NCBI GenBank assembly: GCA_007570785.1
Contig: ML664161.1
Coordinates: 11,082,454 to 11,146,453 of the forward strand
Reading direction: 5' to 3'
Origin: Antilocapra americana
Lineage: Eukaryota; Chordata; Mammalia; Artiodactyla; Antilocapridae
Length of the DNA: 64,000 nt
The position numbers and the translations under genes are program-made. The notes under the pieces were generated by a model. That model was not told where the DNA came from. It did no database searches and saw nothing but the letters and a program-made list of their open reading frames with translations. Of the stretch, positions 1-11,786 are shown piece by piece. Position 1 is the first letter of the stretch; the number at the start of each line of letters is the position of its first letter.

Positions 1-1255
1 CTTTGTTCATAAAGATTCTGTGACCATTCTTGCTGAAACATTTCTGAGTATTCTTTACTTTTTTGAGTACTATGAGTAAAATTTCAGTATGTTTATGTTT
101 TTTTTAAATCTCCTTAACCAATTCTCTTACTACTAATTTCCTTCTATTAAAACTTTCAAGTAAGTGTTTTGTTTTATTTTAAGTAATGTAACTTTCACAG
201 GTTTTCAAGTTCCATTTTAAGTGTGGTCTGATATGTTTGGCAGTAGTAATGCTACCATTTGTAGGCAGTCACATTAATATTTAGTCTGCATAATAGTATT
301 GCTCATTATCTACAGAAACCTTATGTCACATTGAGTTTGTACTTGTATTAAATCATCAGTCCCATAGATTCATTTTATTGGAAGATTTTTTTGACAAATA
401 GCTTTCCTAAAATCATAATGATAATGATAGTAAATTATTTGACATCTGTCATTAAATCTTTTTTCTTCATTCATACCGAATAACCTCCTTGAAATATATC
501 TTAAGATAGGAAATATACAACTTTTTCCTTTCACATTAACTCCCACCTCCATCCCCCTGCTAAGCACACAATCTTGATTTGATTGTTTTGATTAGTACTG
601 CAGAAGTACTTCTACACTGAAGGATCCTTAGAGGAAAATAAAGAGGGATACCTGATGTATTTGAATTGCTGTGCACAGTAGCTGTTTACACTGGCAAAAT
701 GTGTGTTGGCTTCTGCCTTGGATGTGATAAAGAATATAGGATGATCAGACCTGTTGACCAGTAGCTTTACTACTTAACTAGACGATAACAATCAGTGATT
801 CTCAAAAAAAAAAATCTTTTTCTCAGTTTTGTTTTGATTATGAACTCTTTTGATACTGATGAGAATATAATACTCTTCCCTTCTACGATGATGTTTACAT
901 GCACATATGTAAACTTTAGCAGCTATACATGTTGGGGGAGTTAGCCTATCTCTTAAAGCCTACCCACGAAACTATCTGTTCCATTATCTCTAGCAGGCAT
1001 GAATTTTATTCTTTGTTCTAACTCGTTATTTTATCCTTAGCTAATCACTTAAACTCCCTGGCCCTCAGTTTTTTTCAGCTAAAAATGAATAGATTGATCT
1101 GCAGTGCTCTAAAGCCTATTTCAGTCCCCATATTCTTTGAGCTGTAATATCATAGCCTAATCTGATGACAGCAATACACTCTTATTATTCTGTAATTAAG
1201 AGCTCATCCCAGTTAGTATCTGCTGATTTAACTCTTTTCATTCATAAATTGTCTG
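1..1255. other. AT-rich unique sequence, no gene seen
   Basis: I see no coding region or RNA gene here. The short open frames are interrupted and show no recognisable protein. A weak MIR-like stretch may lie at about 1010-1110, where a cacttaaactccctggccc motif resembles the MIR core, but it is too degraded to call firmly. Confidence 0.5.
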
Positions 1256-1765
1256 ATTTAACAGATTTTATTGAGAACTGACTGAATGCAAAGTACTACA
1301 TGGTGCTTGTACAGTTGAGTTCCTGCCCTTAAAGATCTTAAACATAAGAAGATGGATAATATAATAAATGATGCATAAGAGAGATGCGAAATGTAGGAAT
1401 TTAAAAAATAAAACTGGTATCAGAAGACTTTGCTTATAAAGGGCCAGATAGTAAATATGTGTTTTTGTTTGTACACAGCTCAGCCATAGTATAAAAGAGG
1501 CTGTTGATAGACAGTATCTAAATGTGTGGGTATGATTATGTCCCCCAGGCAGCAGACCAAGCTGTAGTTTGCCCACTCTTGGAATAAAGAGTCATATTCA
1601 TCAAGGAGCACTTTAGTAGAAGACATGGCATTTGAGATGTGTTATGAAGGAATCATAGCCATTTGGATGGAGCAGAAAATAGCAGGAATTCCATGCTCAG
1701 GAGGCAACATGATCAAAGTAAGAATATTCAAAGTAAGAATATTTCAGAAACTTATATCATTATTT
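1256..1765 (+). repeat. Old mammalian interspersed repeat, split by a MER5-like element
   Basis: The stretch starts with a 'ttattgagaactgactgaatgcaaagtac' type head and ends with a 'gaagacatggcatttgagatg' type body. Very similar wording occurs at 9370-10060, which suggests one ancient repeat family present several times in the window. I cannot name the family from memory with certainty. Confidence 0.4.
1418..1581 (-). mobile_element. MER5-like hAT (Charlie) DNA element fragment
   Basis: The plus strand reads 'aaagggccagatagtaaatatg' at the left and 'tagtttgcccactcttgg' at the right. These match the internal and terminal parts of the non-autonomous MER5-type hAT elements of mammals, in reverse orientation. 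The copy is diverged and encodes nothing. It lies inside the older repeat at 1256-1765, so it probably inserted there. Confidence 0.6.
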
Positions 1766-2049
1766 CAGATAGAGAACTAGATTTTATTAATCTCATTCAG
1801 TATTGGAGAGATTCCATGAGAAAGTTTGCCCATTATTGAAGAACCTTTAACCTTATTTTAGCATTCTAAATTTTTACTTCTGTTTGTGCAAGGAAGTTTG
1901 ATTGAGGATGGATGACTTGGAGAAAATTGTGAGCTGTTACACTGTTTCAGACTTGACATTTACTTTTGATTGTGGTAATCAGGAGAGAAAGCTCTTCCAA
2001 AATTTTTCTATCACATGTCCTTAGATTGATAGGAATGCATCTCTTTCTT

Positions 2050-4365
2050 TTTAAACAGTTTGAGAATAATTGACATACAGTATGCAATGCCTACTTAAAA
2101 ATATACAATTTGATAAGATTGGATTTATTTATACATTGTCAAACCTCATAACAATCAGGATAGTGGACATATCCATCATCCCCAGATATTTCCCCACGTC
2201 CCTTGCTAATCTCTCCCTCCCACTTCTCTTGACTTCTTTCTTTGCATCACCAAATAACAACTGCTTTGCCTTCTGTCATTCTGTACTGGTTTTCATTTTC
2301 TACAGTTCTACATAAATTTAATGGAATTTAATGGTATGTACTATTTTATTCTTCTATGCTTTCTTTTATTTTGGGTAAATACCTATGAGTTAAATGGCTG
2401 GATGTTATGGCAGATGTATGTTTTAATTTTTTAAGAACCTGTCAAACTGGTTTCTAAAGTAAGTGACCATTTCACATTCCAATCAGTAATGTTTATAAGT
2501 TCCAGTCCCTCCACATTCTTGCCAACACTTGGTATGGTTAGTCTTTTAACTTCAATCATTCTAATAGGTTTTAGTGACAATATTGTTGCCAGTTTAATGT
2601 GTTTTCTCCTAATAACCAATGACGTTTAGGATCTTTTAATTTACTTCTTTTCCATCTACATACCTTTGTTGGTGACTTTTCTGTTCAAATCTTTTGCAAG
2701 AATTATTGGGTTGTGTGTTTTTTTATGATTGAGCTTTCTAAGTACTTTGTGTTTCCATATACAAGTCCTTCATCAGATATATAATTTCCATATATTTTCT
2801 CCTCTTCTGTGGTTTATCTTTTTGTTCTCCTAAACAGTTTATTTTGAATAGTAGAAATTATTTTGATGATATCTAGCTTATGATTTTAGTCTATTATGCA
2901 TTGTGCTTTTGGTTTCATATCTTTTTTCCTTTAATTTTTAGTCTTAGATTTTATGATAAGGTTGTGATCCAGCTTGATTTAATTTTTATGTATTTTGATC
3001 CATCTTAATTAATTTTTATAAAATATGGATTAGAATCTTTTTTTGCAAATACATTTATAATATTTCCAGTACCATTTGCTTAAAATCTTTACTCTAATGA
3101 ATTACTTTTGTATCTGTCAGAATATTTCATTCACATATTATGGATCTGTTCTTGAAATTTCTATTTTATCCCATTTTTGCTTATTTTTGTGGCAATACTA
3201 TATTGTCTTGATTACTGTAGCTATATAAAAAGACTTGAAATCAGACAGGATTGAATTTTAAAGTTTTCAAAGTTGCTTTTTCTGTTCCAAGTCATGGAGT
3301 TCATGCATGAATTTTAAAATCAATTTTTCAATATTTATAGACAACTTAATGAAATTTTGTTTAGAATTAAGTTGAATCTATACATTAACTGATTCATTGA
3401 CAGTGTTTATCCATTTGTTTATTTAGATTATTTTTTATTAGGTCATCATTAATAAATAAAGTTTTCAGCATATAGGTCTTTCCTGATTTTTACAGATTTT
3501 CCCCTAAGTATTTTATAATACTTGTAATACAAAATATAATATATTTTTAATATAATTGTAAGTGGTATTCTGTTATTTATTTTTAGTATATATAAACAAT
3601 TAATTTTTTAATACTAAAGTATATCCTGCAACTTTTTAAACTCATTTTTTGGTGCTGGTGGCTTTTTTAAAAATAGATTTTAGCAGTTTTTCAACATAGA
3701 TGATCATGTTGCCTATAAACAAAAATATTGTTACGTGTTATCTAATTTTCAGTGCATTTTACTTATTTTTCTTTTTTTAAAGGCTAGAAGTTGCAGTACC
3801 ATGTTGAATAGAGGCGGTGAGAGTGGACACTCTTGTTTTGTTGGTGATCAGTTAGATTTTCATGCAGACTTTTACCAAGCATTACTAAATATGATGATAG
3901 ATGTAGATTTTTCAGATTCCCTTTATCAGATTGAGGAAGTTGACTTCTATTACTAGTTTTTTGAAAATTTTATTGGAAATGGATGTTGGATTTTGACAGA
4001 TGCTTTTTCTCTATTATTCTTTTTGTTAATATGATTAAATACATTGATTTTTGCTTGTTTAATTGGGCTACATCGCCAGGGTAATATCTGCTTTGTAGCG
4101 ATATATTCTTCCTCCATGCAATGTTAGAATAGATGTGCTAAAATTTTTTTTTGGATCCTTTTACATGTGTTCATAAGGGCTATTTTTCTGTAGTTTTAAG
4201 TCTGCCTGATTTTGGTATCAGTGTGATGTTGGTCTTACAGAATCAGTTGAAAGGTAATCCCTTATTTTCTTTCTAGAAGGATTTGTGTAGAATTTCTATT
4301 ACTTCATCCTAAAGTGTGTTTATAGAGTTCACAAATTAAGATACCAGACTTGAAGTTTTTTTTAA
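2050..4365 (-). mobile_element. Decayed mammalian L1, minus strand (first copy)
   Basis: Read on the minus strand this follows the order of an L1 ORF2 3' half. The 3' UTR-like part is at 2050-2330. The region that encodes the C-terminal domain follows at 2370-3300, with 'gccaacacttgg', 'ccatttcacattccaatcag' and 'cttgattactgtagc' type landmarks. The reverse-transcriptase region is at about 3650-4340, where 'atgttgaatagaggcggtgagagtgg' mirrors the sequence just after the catalytic motif. The reading frame is broken throughout, so this is an old, dead copy. Family assignment within the old L1M/L1MA-type groups would need alignment. Confidence 0.75.
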
Positions 4366-4564
4366 ATTTTCTTCTGTGTTGTCTTCTATGGGTTTTATAA
4401 TCATTTAGAATTTTTTACATTTAGGTATGTCATCCTTTTTGAGTTATGTGATGTATAGTAAGTTCTGTGTCCAGATTTCTTTTTCATTTTTTTTTTTGTA
4501 TATGGATGTTTCTGCATTGTTTGATGAAAAGACTATGTTTGCTGCACTAGATTACCTTTCACAT

Positions 4565-5299
4565 TGTTCTTGCTCTGTCATGTCTGACTCTTTGTGACCC
4601 CATGGACTGAAGCACAAGCCAGGCTTCCTTGTCCTTCACCATCTCCTGGAATTTGCTTGAACTCATTGCATTGAATTGGTGATACCATCCAACTGTCTCA
4701 TCCTCTTTTGTCCCCTTCTCTTCCTGCCTTCAATCTTTCCCAGTCTCTGGGTCTTCTAATGAGTCAATTCTTCACATCAGGTGGCCGGAGTATTGTAGAC
4801 TCAGCATCAGTCCTTCCATTGAATATTCAGGATTGATTTCCTTTAGGGTTGGCTGGTTTGATCTCCTTGATATCCAAGGGACTCTCAAGAATCTCCAACA
4901 CCACAGTTCAAAAGCATCAATTCTTTGACACTCAACCTTCTTTATGGTCCAACTCTCCCATCCATACACAACCACTGGAAACACCATAGCTTTGACTATA
5001 CAGACCTTTGTCAGCAAAGTAATGTCTCTGCTTTTTACTGTTTTGCCTAGGTTTGTCATAGCTTTTCTTGCAAGGAGCAAGTACCTTATAATTTCACAGG
5101 TGCAGTCACCATCTATGATTTTGGAGCCCAAGAAAATAAAGTCTGTCATTGTTTCCATTGTTTCCCCATCTATTTGCCATGAAGTGATGGGACTGGATGC
5201 CATGATCTTCATTTTTTTGAATGTTGAGTTTTAAGCCAGCTCTTTCACTTTCCTCTTTCACTTTCATCAAGAGGCTCTTTAGTTCCTCTGGGTCTATTT
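4565..5299 (-). mobile_element. BovB LINE fragment (5'-truncated), minus strand
   Basis: This is the 3' part of a BovB RTE-type LINE. The left end has the typical BovB 3' terminus around 'tgtctgactctttgtgacccc'. The minus strand translates from 5212 to 4772 into the BovB region downstream of the RT active site, with recognisable blocks such as SSPITSWQIDGE, RIDAFELWCWR and RRSNQPTLKEI. It is truncated upstream of the YADD motif, so it cannot encode a reverse transcriptase. It is nested in an older L1, which dates it as the later insertion. Confidence 0.9.
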
Positions 5300-5627
5300 A
5301 TGGACTCTTTATTTTGCCCCATTGATCTACTTATCTGTTCTTTTATCAAAACCACACTGTCTTTCTAGCTTTATGGTAAGTTTTGAAGTTGGATAGTGTC
5401 AGTCCTCCAACTCTGTTCCTCTCCTTCAATATTGTCTTGGCTATTCTGTGTCTTTTCCCTCTCCATAAAAATTTTAGAATTAGTTTGTTAATGTTCATAA
5501 AATACATTGCTGGAAGTTTGGATGGGACTGATTCTACAGATCAAGTAGGGAAAAACTGATATCTTAACAATATTGAGTCATCTACATAAAGATGGATTTT
5601 TCTCTCAATTTATATAGGTCTTTTTTG

Positions 5628-5816
5628 ATCCCCTAGTAGTTCAACTGGTAAAGAATCTGCCTGCACTGCAGGAGACTTGGGTTCTCTCCCTGAGTTGGGA
5701 AGATCCCCTGGAGAAGGGAGTGGCTATCCATTCCAATATTCTGGTCTAGAGAATTCCATAGTCAATGGCGTCGCAAAGAGTTGGACATGACTGAGCGATT
5801 TTCACTTTTGCTCTTT
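5628..5816 (+). mobile_element. Bov-tA SINE
   Basis: The left part is tRNA-Glu-derived ('aactggtaaagaatctgcctgc') and is followed by the BovA part ('ggagaagggagtggc') and the tail 'gttggacatgactgagcgat'. Imperfect flanking copies ggtcttttttg (5617-5627) and ggtcttctttg (5817-5827), 10 of 11 identical, look like a target-site duplication. It interrupts the old L1 at 4366-7440. Confidence 0.9.
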
Positions 5817-7440
5817 GGTCTTCTTTGTGAAAGAAGTTTGTAACTACAGATTCAATATTTTTAATAGATTTAAATCTAAGCAGAGTTTTCCATTTTTCTT
5901 GAATGAGCTTTGGTAGTTGCTATCTTGTTAGGGTTTTATCTAATAATACTCTTAATTCATATCAAATCTCCTTTTTTCTGTCATCATTTTAGATGTTCAT
6001 CAATTGTTTTGATTTTTCTCAGAGACTCAGCCTATTATTTAATTGATTTTCATTATTATTTTATATATGTTTTGTTGTTTTCTGCTCTGTGATTAATCTC
6101 TGACTATAATTATGGACTTATTTATTTCTCCTCAAGTTCTATTAATTTTTACCTTGTGTGTGTTAATACTGCCTTACTAGATGCATAAATCTTTAGGAAT
6201 ATTATGTTTTCTTGATGAGAGGTTAACCCCTTTATCATAAAAATCCATCTCTAGCATTATTCTTTGCTCTGAACTCTAATTTTCTGATACTAATATACCT
6301 ACAGTTTTCTTTCAGCTAGAATTAACATAGTGTATATTTATCATCAATTTACATTTAGCCTATTTGATTCTTTATATTGAATATATTTCATGTAAGCTGT
6401 GAACAGTTGGGTCTTGCTGTTTTCTTTAATTCCAACTGTATAATTTTGCCTTCTTATTGTAGTGTTTATAAATAATTACATATTGTATTGATATGCTGAG
6501 TTCTGTCATCTCACTATTTGTTTTCTGTTGATTCCATCCTTATTTTGATCTTCCCTCATTTATTTCCTTCTTTTAGGTTGAGTACTTTTAAAATTATTAT
6601 TTTATACTATCTCAATTGTTGGCTGATTATTAGCTGTAATTCTTTTTTTTTTTGTAAATTTTAGTGCTTGTTTTAGAATTTATGGCATACATTTTTTAAC
6701 TTATCAGAGTCTACCTTCAAGTGATATTATACCACTTATATCTGGTGTCAGAATTTTACAGTATTATTCTGCTGTTTTCTCCTCCCATTTTTATGCTGTT
6801 ATTGTTATATGTTTTACTTATACACATATTATATTCCCCACAATACCTCCTTCTTTTCCCCTTCTCTTCTTTTGTCTTTTTGGTTCTGTTTCTTGTTTCT
6901 TTTGCATAGTTTACATTGCTTTGTTTTCAGATTCACTAGTCCTTTTTCCTGAGTCATGTAATTTGCTGATAAATTGACCCGACATACTTTTCACCTCAGA
7001 CATTGTACTTTTCAACTTTATAGTGTGATTTTTAAAAATATCTTCCATTTCTCTTCTTAACTTTAGAAGTAAGGTTCCTTTCCTTTTATCTTCCTTTTAT
7101 TTTCTAGTATATTTCCATTTCTCTCATTTTATTTGGGCTTTTTGTCATAGATTTTAATTTTGCATATATATAGAACCCAGATCATATTATTATTTTTTTC
7201 TCTAAGTACTCCACATTATATTTTAAATATAGCTTTTTAAATGATAAAATATCTTTTTCTCAGATATCTTGGCATTTATTTTTATTGTTTTCTTCCTTTC
7301 TCTGAACCTCTGTTCATACTAGGTTTTATCAGTACTGCCCTTCTGATTCTCATATCTATCTCCTTTCTTTAACAGGAGTTGACAGTTGACGGTTGCTTGG
7401 ACAACTAAATGCCTGATTTCCCTCTGTTGTCTCCCTCTCT

Positions 7441-9369
7441 CAGTTGACCACTGCTGAAGAGTTTTTGCTGAAGTACATAGCAGGCTATTTTCTCTCTTTT
7501 CTCAAGGTCCCACAATGAATAAATTTGAATCTGACTGGATCTCCTAATCGCAAGCTTGTTCTTTGCATTGCTTCACTGTATAGATATTGTACTTCTGTAG
7601 TCAAGGAATTCCTTGAAGCTAGAAAATATCACTAAATGATATACAACAAATAAGGGCTACAGAAATTCAAAGAAAGAGATTTCAGTATGGCTGATAGCAG
7701 TTTTAAATGTCTTCATGAAAAGGATTAAATTGAGCAATTTAAACATTTGAAATTCATGTTACTTAAGTAGGAAGAAATAAACAAGAATACCAATAAATGC
7801 TAGCTATGTTATCATTTTAATCACATATGAAAGGCATCTATAAGAGTGAATTCGTCATCCATTTGACTAATTTCTTCAGAGATAATTTTTAGGATTATAT
7901 TTACCTATGCCTCCCATTAACAAAAGAATGATTCTCCTATAAAAGTTAAAATTTTAAACAGCATTTTAATAAACTTATGTCAACATTTTCTTCTGAAGAA
8001 AATAGTCTCTACAACTGTACTGTAATTAATAGAAAACTGTGATTTGATTTTCAGATCATTAGTTTTGTATATAAGCATTCATTCAATGAGTGCTTGTTGA
8101 ACCTGTCTAACAGAAGAAAAAATTGACAGGTTAGATTTTACCTGCAAGATTTGCTCTGTCTGGTATGTAAAGCATTTGAAAAATATGAATTGGTGGCTCA
8201 CATATAGAAACCAAGAGGTTTCATATATAACTCTGACTTTCTGAAATTTTTTGATATAAGGAACCACCTGATTCAACAACACTCATCTGCCTTCCTTCAA
8301 TGGAACAATTGGCTGGAGCAGCATAACAGCTGCCCATTTCAAGAGGAGACACGTCTCAGATCACCTTATTTCCTACTCATTTATGCTGTCTTTCTGGTAA
8401 TTTTATTAATGGTTATTTGAGACTATGATTTTTGCTGTCATGTGTATATAATACTCTTGAGATAAGTGATGTATATTTCCAACAGTAAAAGTAGAAGAGA
8501 GAAATATGATGCCAGAAAGTAAAAAGTTAATTTACATGAGAAAGGCTAAAATTTATATTCAGTAACACTGTTTTAACTATCATGGAATACTGGATTCCCA
8601 AACAGTTAAGCAGTCTTTTCCTTTTTTATATCAATCTGGGAAATTTATCAACAGTTATATACAGCCTTACTTCTATATAAACTATGCAAAATCTGAACCT
8701 GCCAACTTAGGAATGTTGAAAGAACAATAATAGGAATGGGAAAATAAATGATACCATTTGTTCTAAATTCTGTTTATATACTGAAAGACTAAAATTTTCC
8801 TTTCCTCCTTTTTTTTTTGTTTTTAATCAACTATGCAACAGTAATTAGTTATTATCACTGAAACCTTTCACTGCTTATAGTGAACATTAAATATTTGTTT
8901 ATATCATATCCCTTCTCTCATTTTCTGAGAAAGCACTGTAACACACACACACTTACATGATTCCTTACTTTATCCATGAGGTCTTTAACTGGCACTGCTA
9001 CCTTCTTATGCTCAACTTTGACTACTGGCAAAAGTTCAGTGAATTAAGCTGGGCAGTCAGAAACTTTTTCTCTGGTATTTTTAAAACAGGTGCAGGTGTC
9101 GAGGTGAGTGTTGCAGAAGATTCCTTTCTCTCTGGTGCTGAAGCTTAGAGGATAGAAACCGGGACACCACTAGTGGCCATGTCTATGGCAAGGTAGTTTG
9201 CCTTTTCCATAATTTGTTCATATGAACCCCAAACAATTCTCTTTGGGTCTAAATTAGATGGATTTGTAACCAAAATAGTTCTGACTAATGCATCACTATA
9301 TTTTTTCAACGTTAATAATTTAACCCAATGACTATTTTTAATGGCCATAATTTCAAAACATGTGCTGAG
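7441..9369. other. AT-rich unique sequence, no gene seen
   Basis: No coding or RNA gene is recognisable. A short (CA)6 run lies at 8942-8953. The 63-codon open frame at 8957-9148 has no recognisable domain and ends close to a possible splice-donor-like 'gaggtgagtg' at 9101, which I regard as chance. Confidence 0.5.
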
Positions 9370-10060
9370 TGTTTTGGAATTCAAACAAGAGTAATACACA
9401 GGCTTTGCTTTCAGAGAACTTGATGTCTAGAAAGGGAGATTAAGTGAATCCACGAAGTTATAGTAATCCAGAGTTACATGAGCTATACAAGAAAAAATGT
9501 AATTAAAAGAGGAAGGAATTATGTTGAGGGAATTGGGATAGTTTTCCTGGAAGACGTGGCATTTGAGATGTATTGAATTTCAATGGGCAGACATAGGGGA
9601 GGCATTCCATGCCAGAGAAAAGAATAAATATATGAATTAAGTTTGGAAACGGAGTAGTTTTCAACAATAGTAAGTGGTACAGTTTAGCTGTAGGCAGCTA
9701 AGGTGTCTAGGCTGGAATGGAAAGTCATGGGTATATTATGGAGGCCAGGGATGTGAAGGTCAGTTAGCTCTATGTGATTTGGTGGATATGCAAGAAGAGT
9801 ATTGAATATTTTTGAAAGTAGATATGTTGTGATCTGAACTATATTTAAGAATTAGTTTTATAGTAGTGAATCACCTGGGTTTATATAAGGACAGTTAACA
9901 GGTAGAAAGATACTACCGTTATCAAGTATGATGACCTGAAATAGTAGATCTGTGAGAGTGGAATGGAAAATGGGTGTCAGATAGAGGTGATATGTTGGGA
10001 GAAGAAGTCACAGATAGCTTAAAAGTTTCATGTATGGCTGATTAGTTTGATGGTAATACC
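9370..10060 (+). repeat. Old mammalian interspersed repeat, unnamed
   Basis: The stretch has the layout of a widespread mammalian repeat: 'gctttcagagaacttgatgtctag', then 'gacgtggcatttgagatg', then 'aggcattccatgcc', then 'ggccagggatgtgaagg', and 'gttgtgatctgaac' near the end. Parts are shared with 1590-1720 and, more weakly, with 61700-62050. No coding sequence survives. The family name would need a repeat-library comparison. Confidence 0.4.
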
Positions 10061-10184
10061 AATAACCAATGAAGATTACAAACCCTATTAACCTCTAGCG
10101 TCCAAGCCATATACTACTTTTTATTATTTTAAGTAAAAGACTAAGCTTGATCCAAATGCAGATTTTCTTCATCTTCACTATTAT

Positions 10185-10435
10185 AATCAAAGACCACATA
10201 ATTTGGAGTTAGGTAGATCTGGTTTTAAATCTAAACTCAGCTGTTTTATAGCTGTGTGACTTTCGTAAGACACTTAACCTTTTAAAAATCTTAGTTTTGT
10301 CACCTCTTTTATTAATATAATTGGATTAACCTCCTATGATACTCATGAGAATTAGGTGAAATAATACATGTAAAGCAACTGGGAGAGTATTTGGGGTACA
10401 GCAAGGATTCAGTAATGCTTCTTAGTTGTAGGCAT
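10185..10435 (+). mobile_element. MIR SINE
   Basis: The order of motifs fits the plus strand of a MIR: 'tttaaatctaaactcagctg', the core 'tagctgtgtgactttc..aagacacttaacctttt', then 'atgagaattaggtgaaataatacatgtaaagcaactgg'. The copy is strongly diverged, as expected for this ancient tRNA-derived SINE. Confidence 0.8.
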
Positions 10436-10958
10436 CAATATGTTGCCTAATCTTTACAAATCATAAACCAGCCCTTTATAAGGATGAAGTATGTAAAAAG
10501 CCTCTTTCTAACCTAAGCGTAGAGACTATTCTCAACTTCACATCTACAGTATCTGGGATAAATTCTTAATACATTTCTTTATAATCTCATGGCACTCCCC
10601 TTTTGTCATATTTGCTTTGTCCGCCTGACTTAGTTTCCTCCATTTCTTGATTCAAAACCCTGTTCTGAACCAGCCTACTAGGAATTGGTTCTCATATCCA
10701 GCTTAGTTCCTGCCATTCACAGCTATAGGCACCCCACTTCACACTTTGAGGCTTCTCCTTACATCTTCAAGCTATATGAATCATATAAAATCACAGCCAC
10801 TTACTTGACTTTGGTCATGACGTGATGTCAGAAATACTTGGTATTATTGCCTACCTTTGAGATTTCAGTCTTTCCCCTCCTAGTCCAATATCAACTTTGT
10901 TAGTGATATTGATGTGGATAGAGTCTCGGCATTTTATTGCCACATTGTATCTGTCAAT
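10436..10958. other. Unique sequence, no gene seen
   Basis: No coding region, RNA gene or recognisable repeat is visible in this stretch. Confidence 0.5.
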
Positions 10959-11786
10959 TAAAAATGGGCAAAGAATCTGAACAGACATTTCTCCAAAGAA
11001 GATAGGCAAATGGACAATAGCACATCAAAGGTTTATTATTACACATTAGAAAGATGCAAGTCATGGCCACAGTAATACAACACTTTATATCCACTGCCAT
11101 GACTCAGATAATGGCATGTGTTGGTGAGGATATAGAAAAATTGGAACCATCATATGTTGATGAAGGGAATATGAACTGGTACAACTGTTTTTGAAAGTAG
11201 TTTGGCTCTTCCTTAAATTGTCAAACATAGATTTTCTATATGACTCAGGAATTCCACTGCTAGTTATATATCCAGGATAAACAGGATCATGTCTGACCAC
11301 ATGAAGACATGTACATGAATGTTCATAGCAGGATTTTTCATAATAGCCTCAAGTGCAAACAATCCAATTATTCATCAGCTGATGCATGGATAAATAAAAT
11401 GTGGTATATTTATACAGTAGAATATTATTTGGCAATAAAGGAATGAAGTATTGATACATTCTACTATGTGATTGAACTTTGAAAACATATGGTAAGTCAA
11501 GGAAGCCAGTCACAAAGACCACATACTGTGTGATTCCTTTTATATGAAAGGTCCAAAGTTGGTAAATTGATACAAAGTAGATTATTGATTTCCTAGCAGT
11601 GGGAGAGAGGGAAATGGGAGTGACTGAAGTATGGGATTTCTTTATGGAAGGATAAAACTGTTTTAAATTTGCTTGTGGTACTAATGTACAACATTGGGAA
11701 TATAGTAACCATTGAATCAGACATTTTAAATGGGTGAATTTTATTGTATGTGGATTATATCTCAACAATGATCTTTTTTTAAAAAG
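10959..11786 (+). mobile_element. Old L1 3' end, plus strand
   Basis: The start, 'gggcaaagaatctgaacagacatttctccaaagaagat', corresponds to the L1 ORF2 segment that reads [13 protein letters not shown] in younger copies. Further landmarks are 'acatgaatgttcatagcagg', 'aataaaatgtggtatatttatacagtagaatattatt' and 'atatctcaacaatga' near the 3' end. The frame is destroyed by stops and shifts. No clean A tail or target-site duplication is visible. Confidence 0.8.

Larger units (their letters stand above)
4366..7440 (-). mobile_element. Second decayed L1, minus strand, broken by BovB and Bov-tA
   Basis: At about 4366 the L1 sequence jumps back to a part of ORF2 already passed in the preceding copy, so this is a separate element. 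The segment 'gttgaaaagact'-like sequence at 4520-4560 resumes after a BovB insertion with 'ttatggactctttattttgccccattgatctac' at 5305. A Bov-tA then splits it at about 5628. From 5820 to about 7440 it continues through the linker and endonuclease side toward ORF1, with a large internal deletion of the reverse-transcriptase region. No open frame survives. Confidence 0.65.

Noticed and set aside
9080..9110. Micro-exon between 'tttaaaacag' and 'gaggtgagtg'
   Set aside because: The acceptor side has a poor pyrimidine tract and the segment would be only about 14 bp. Chance is more likely.
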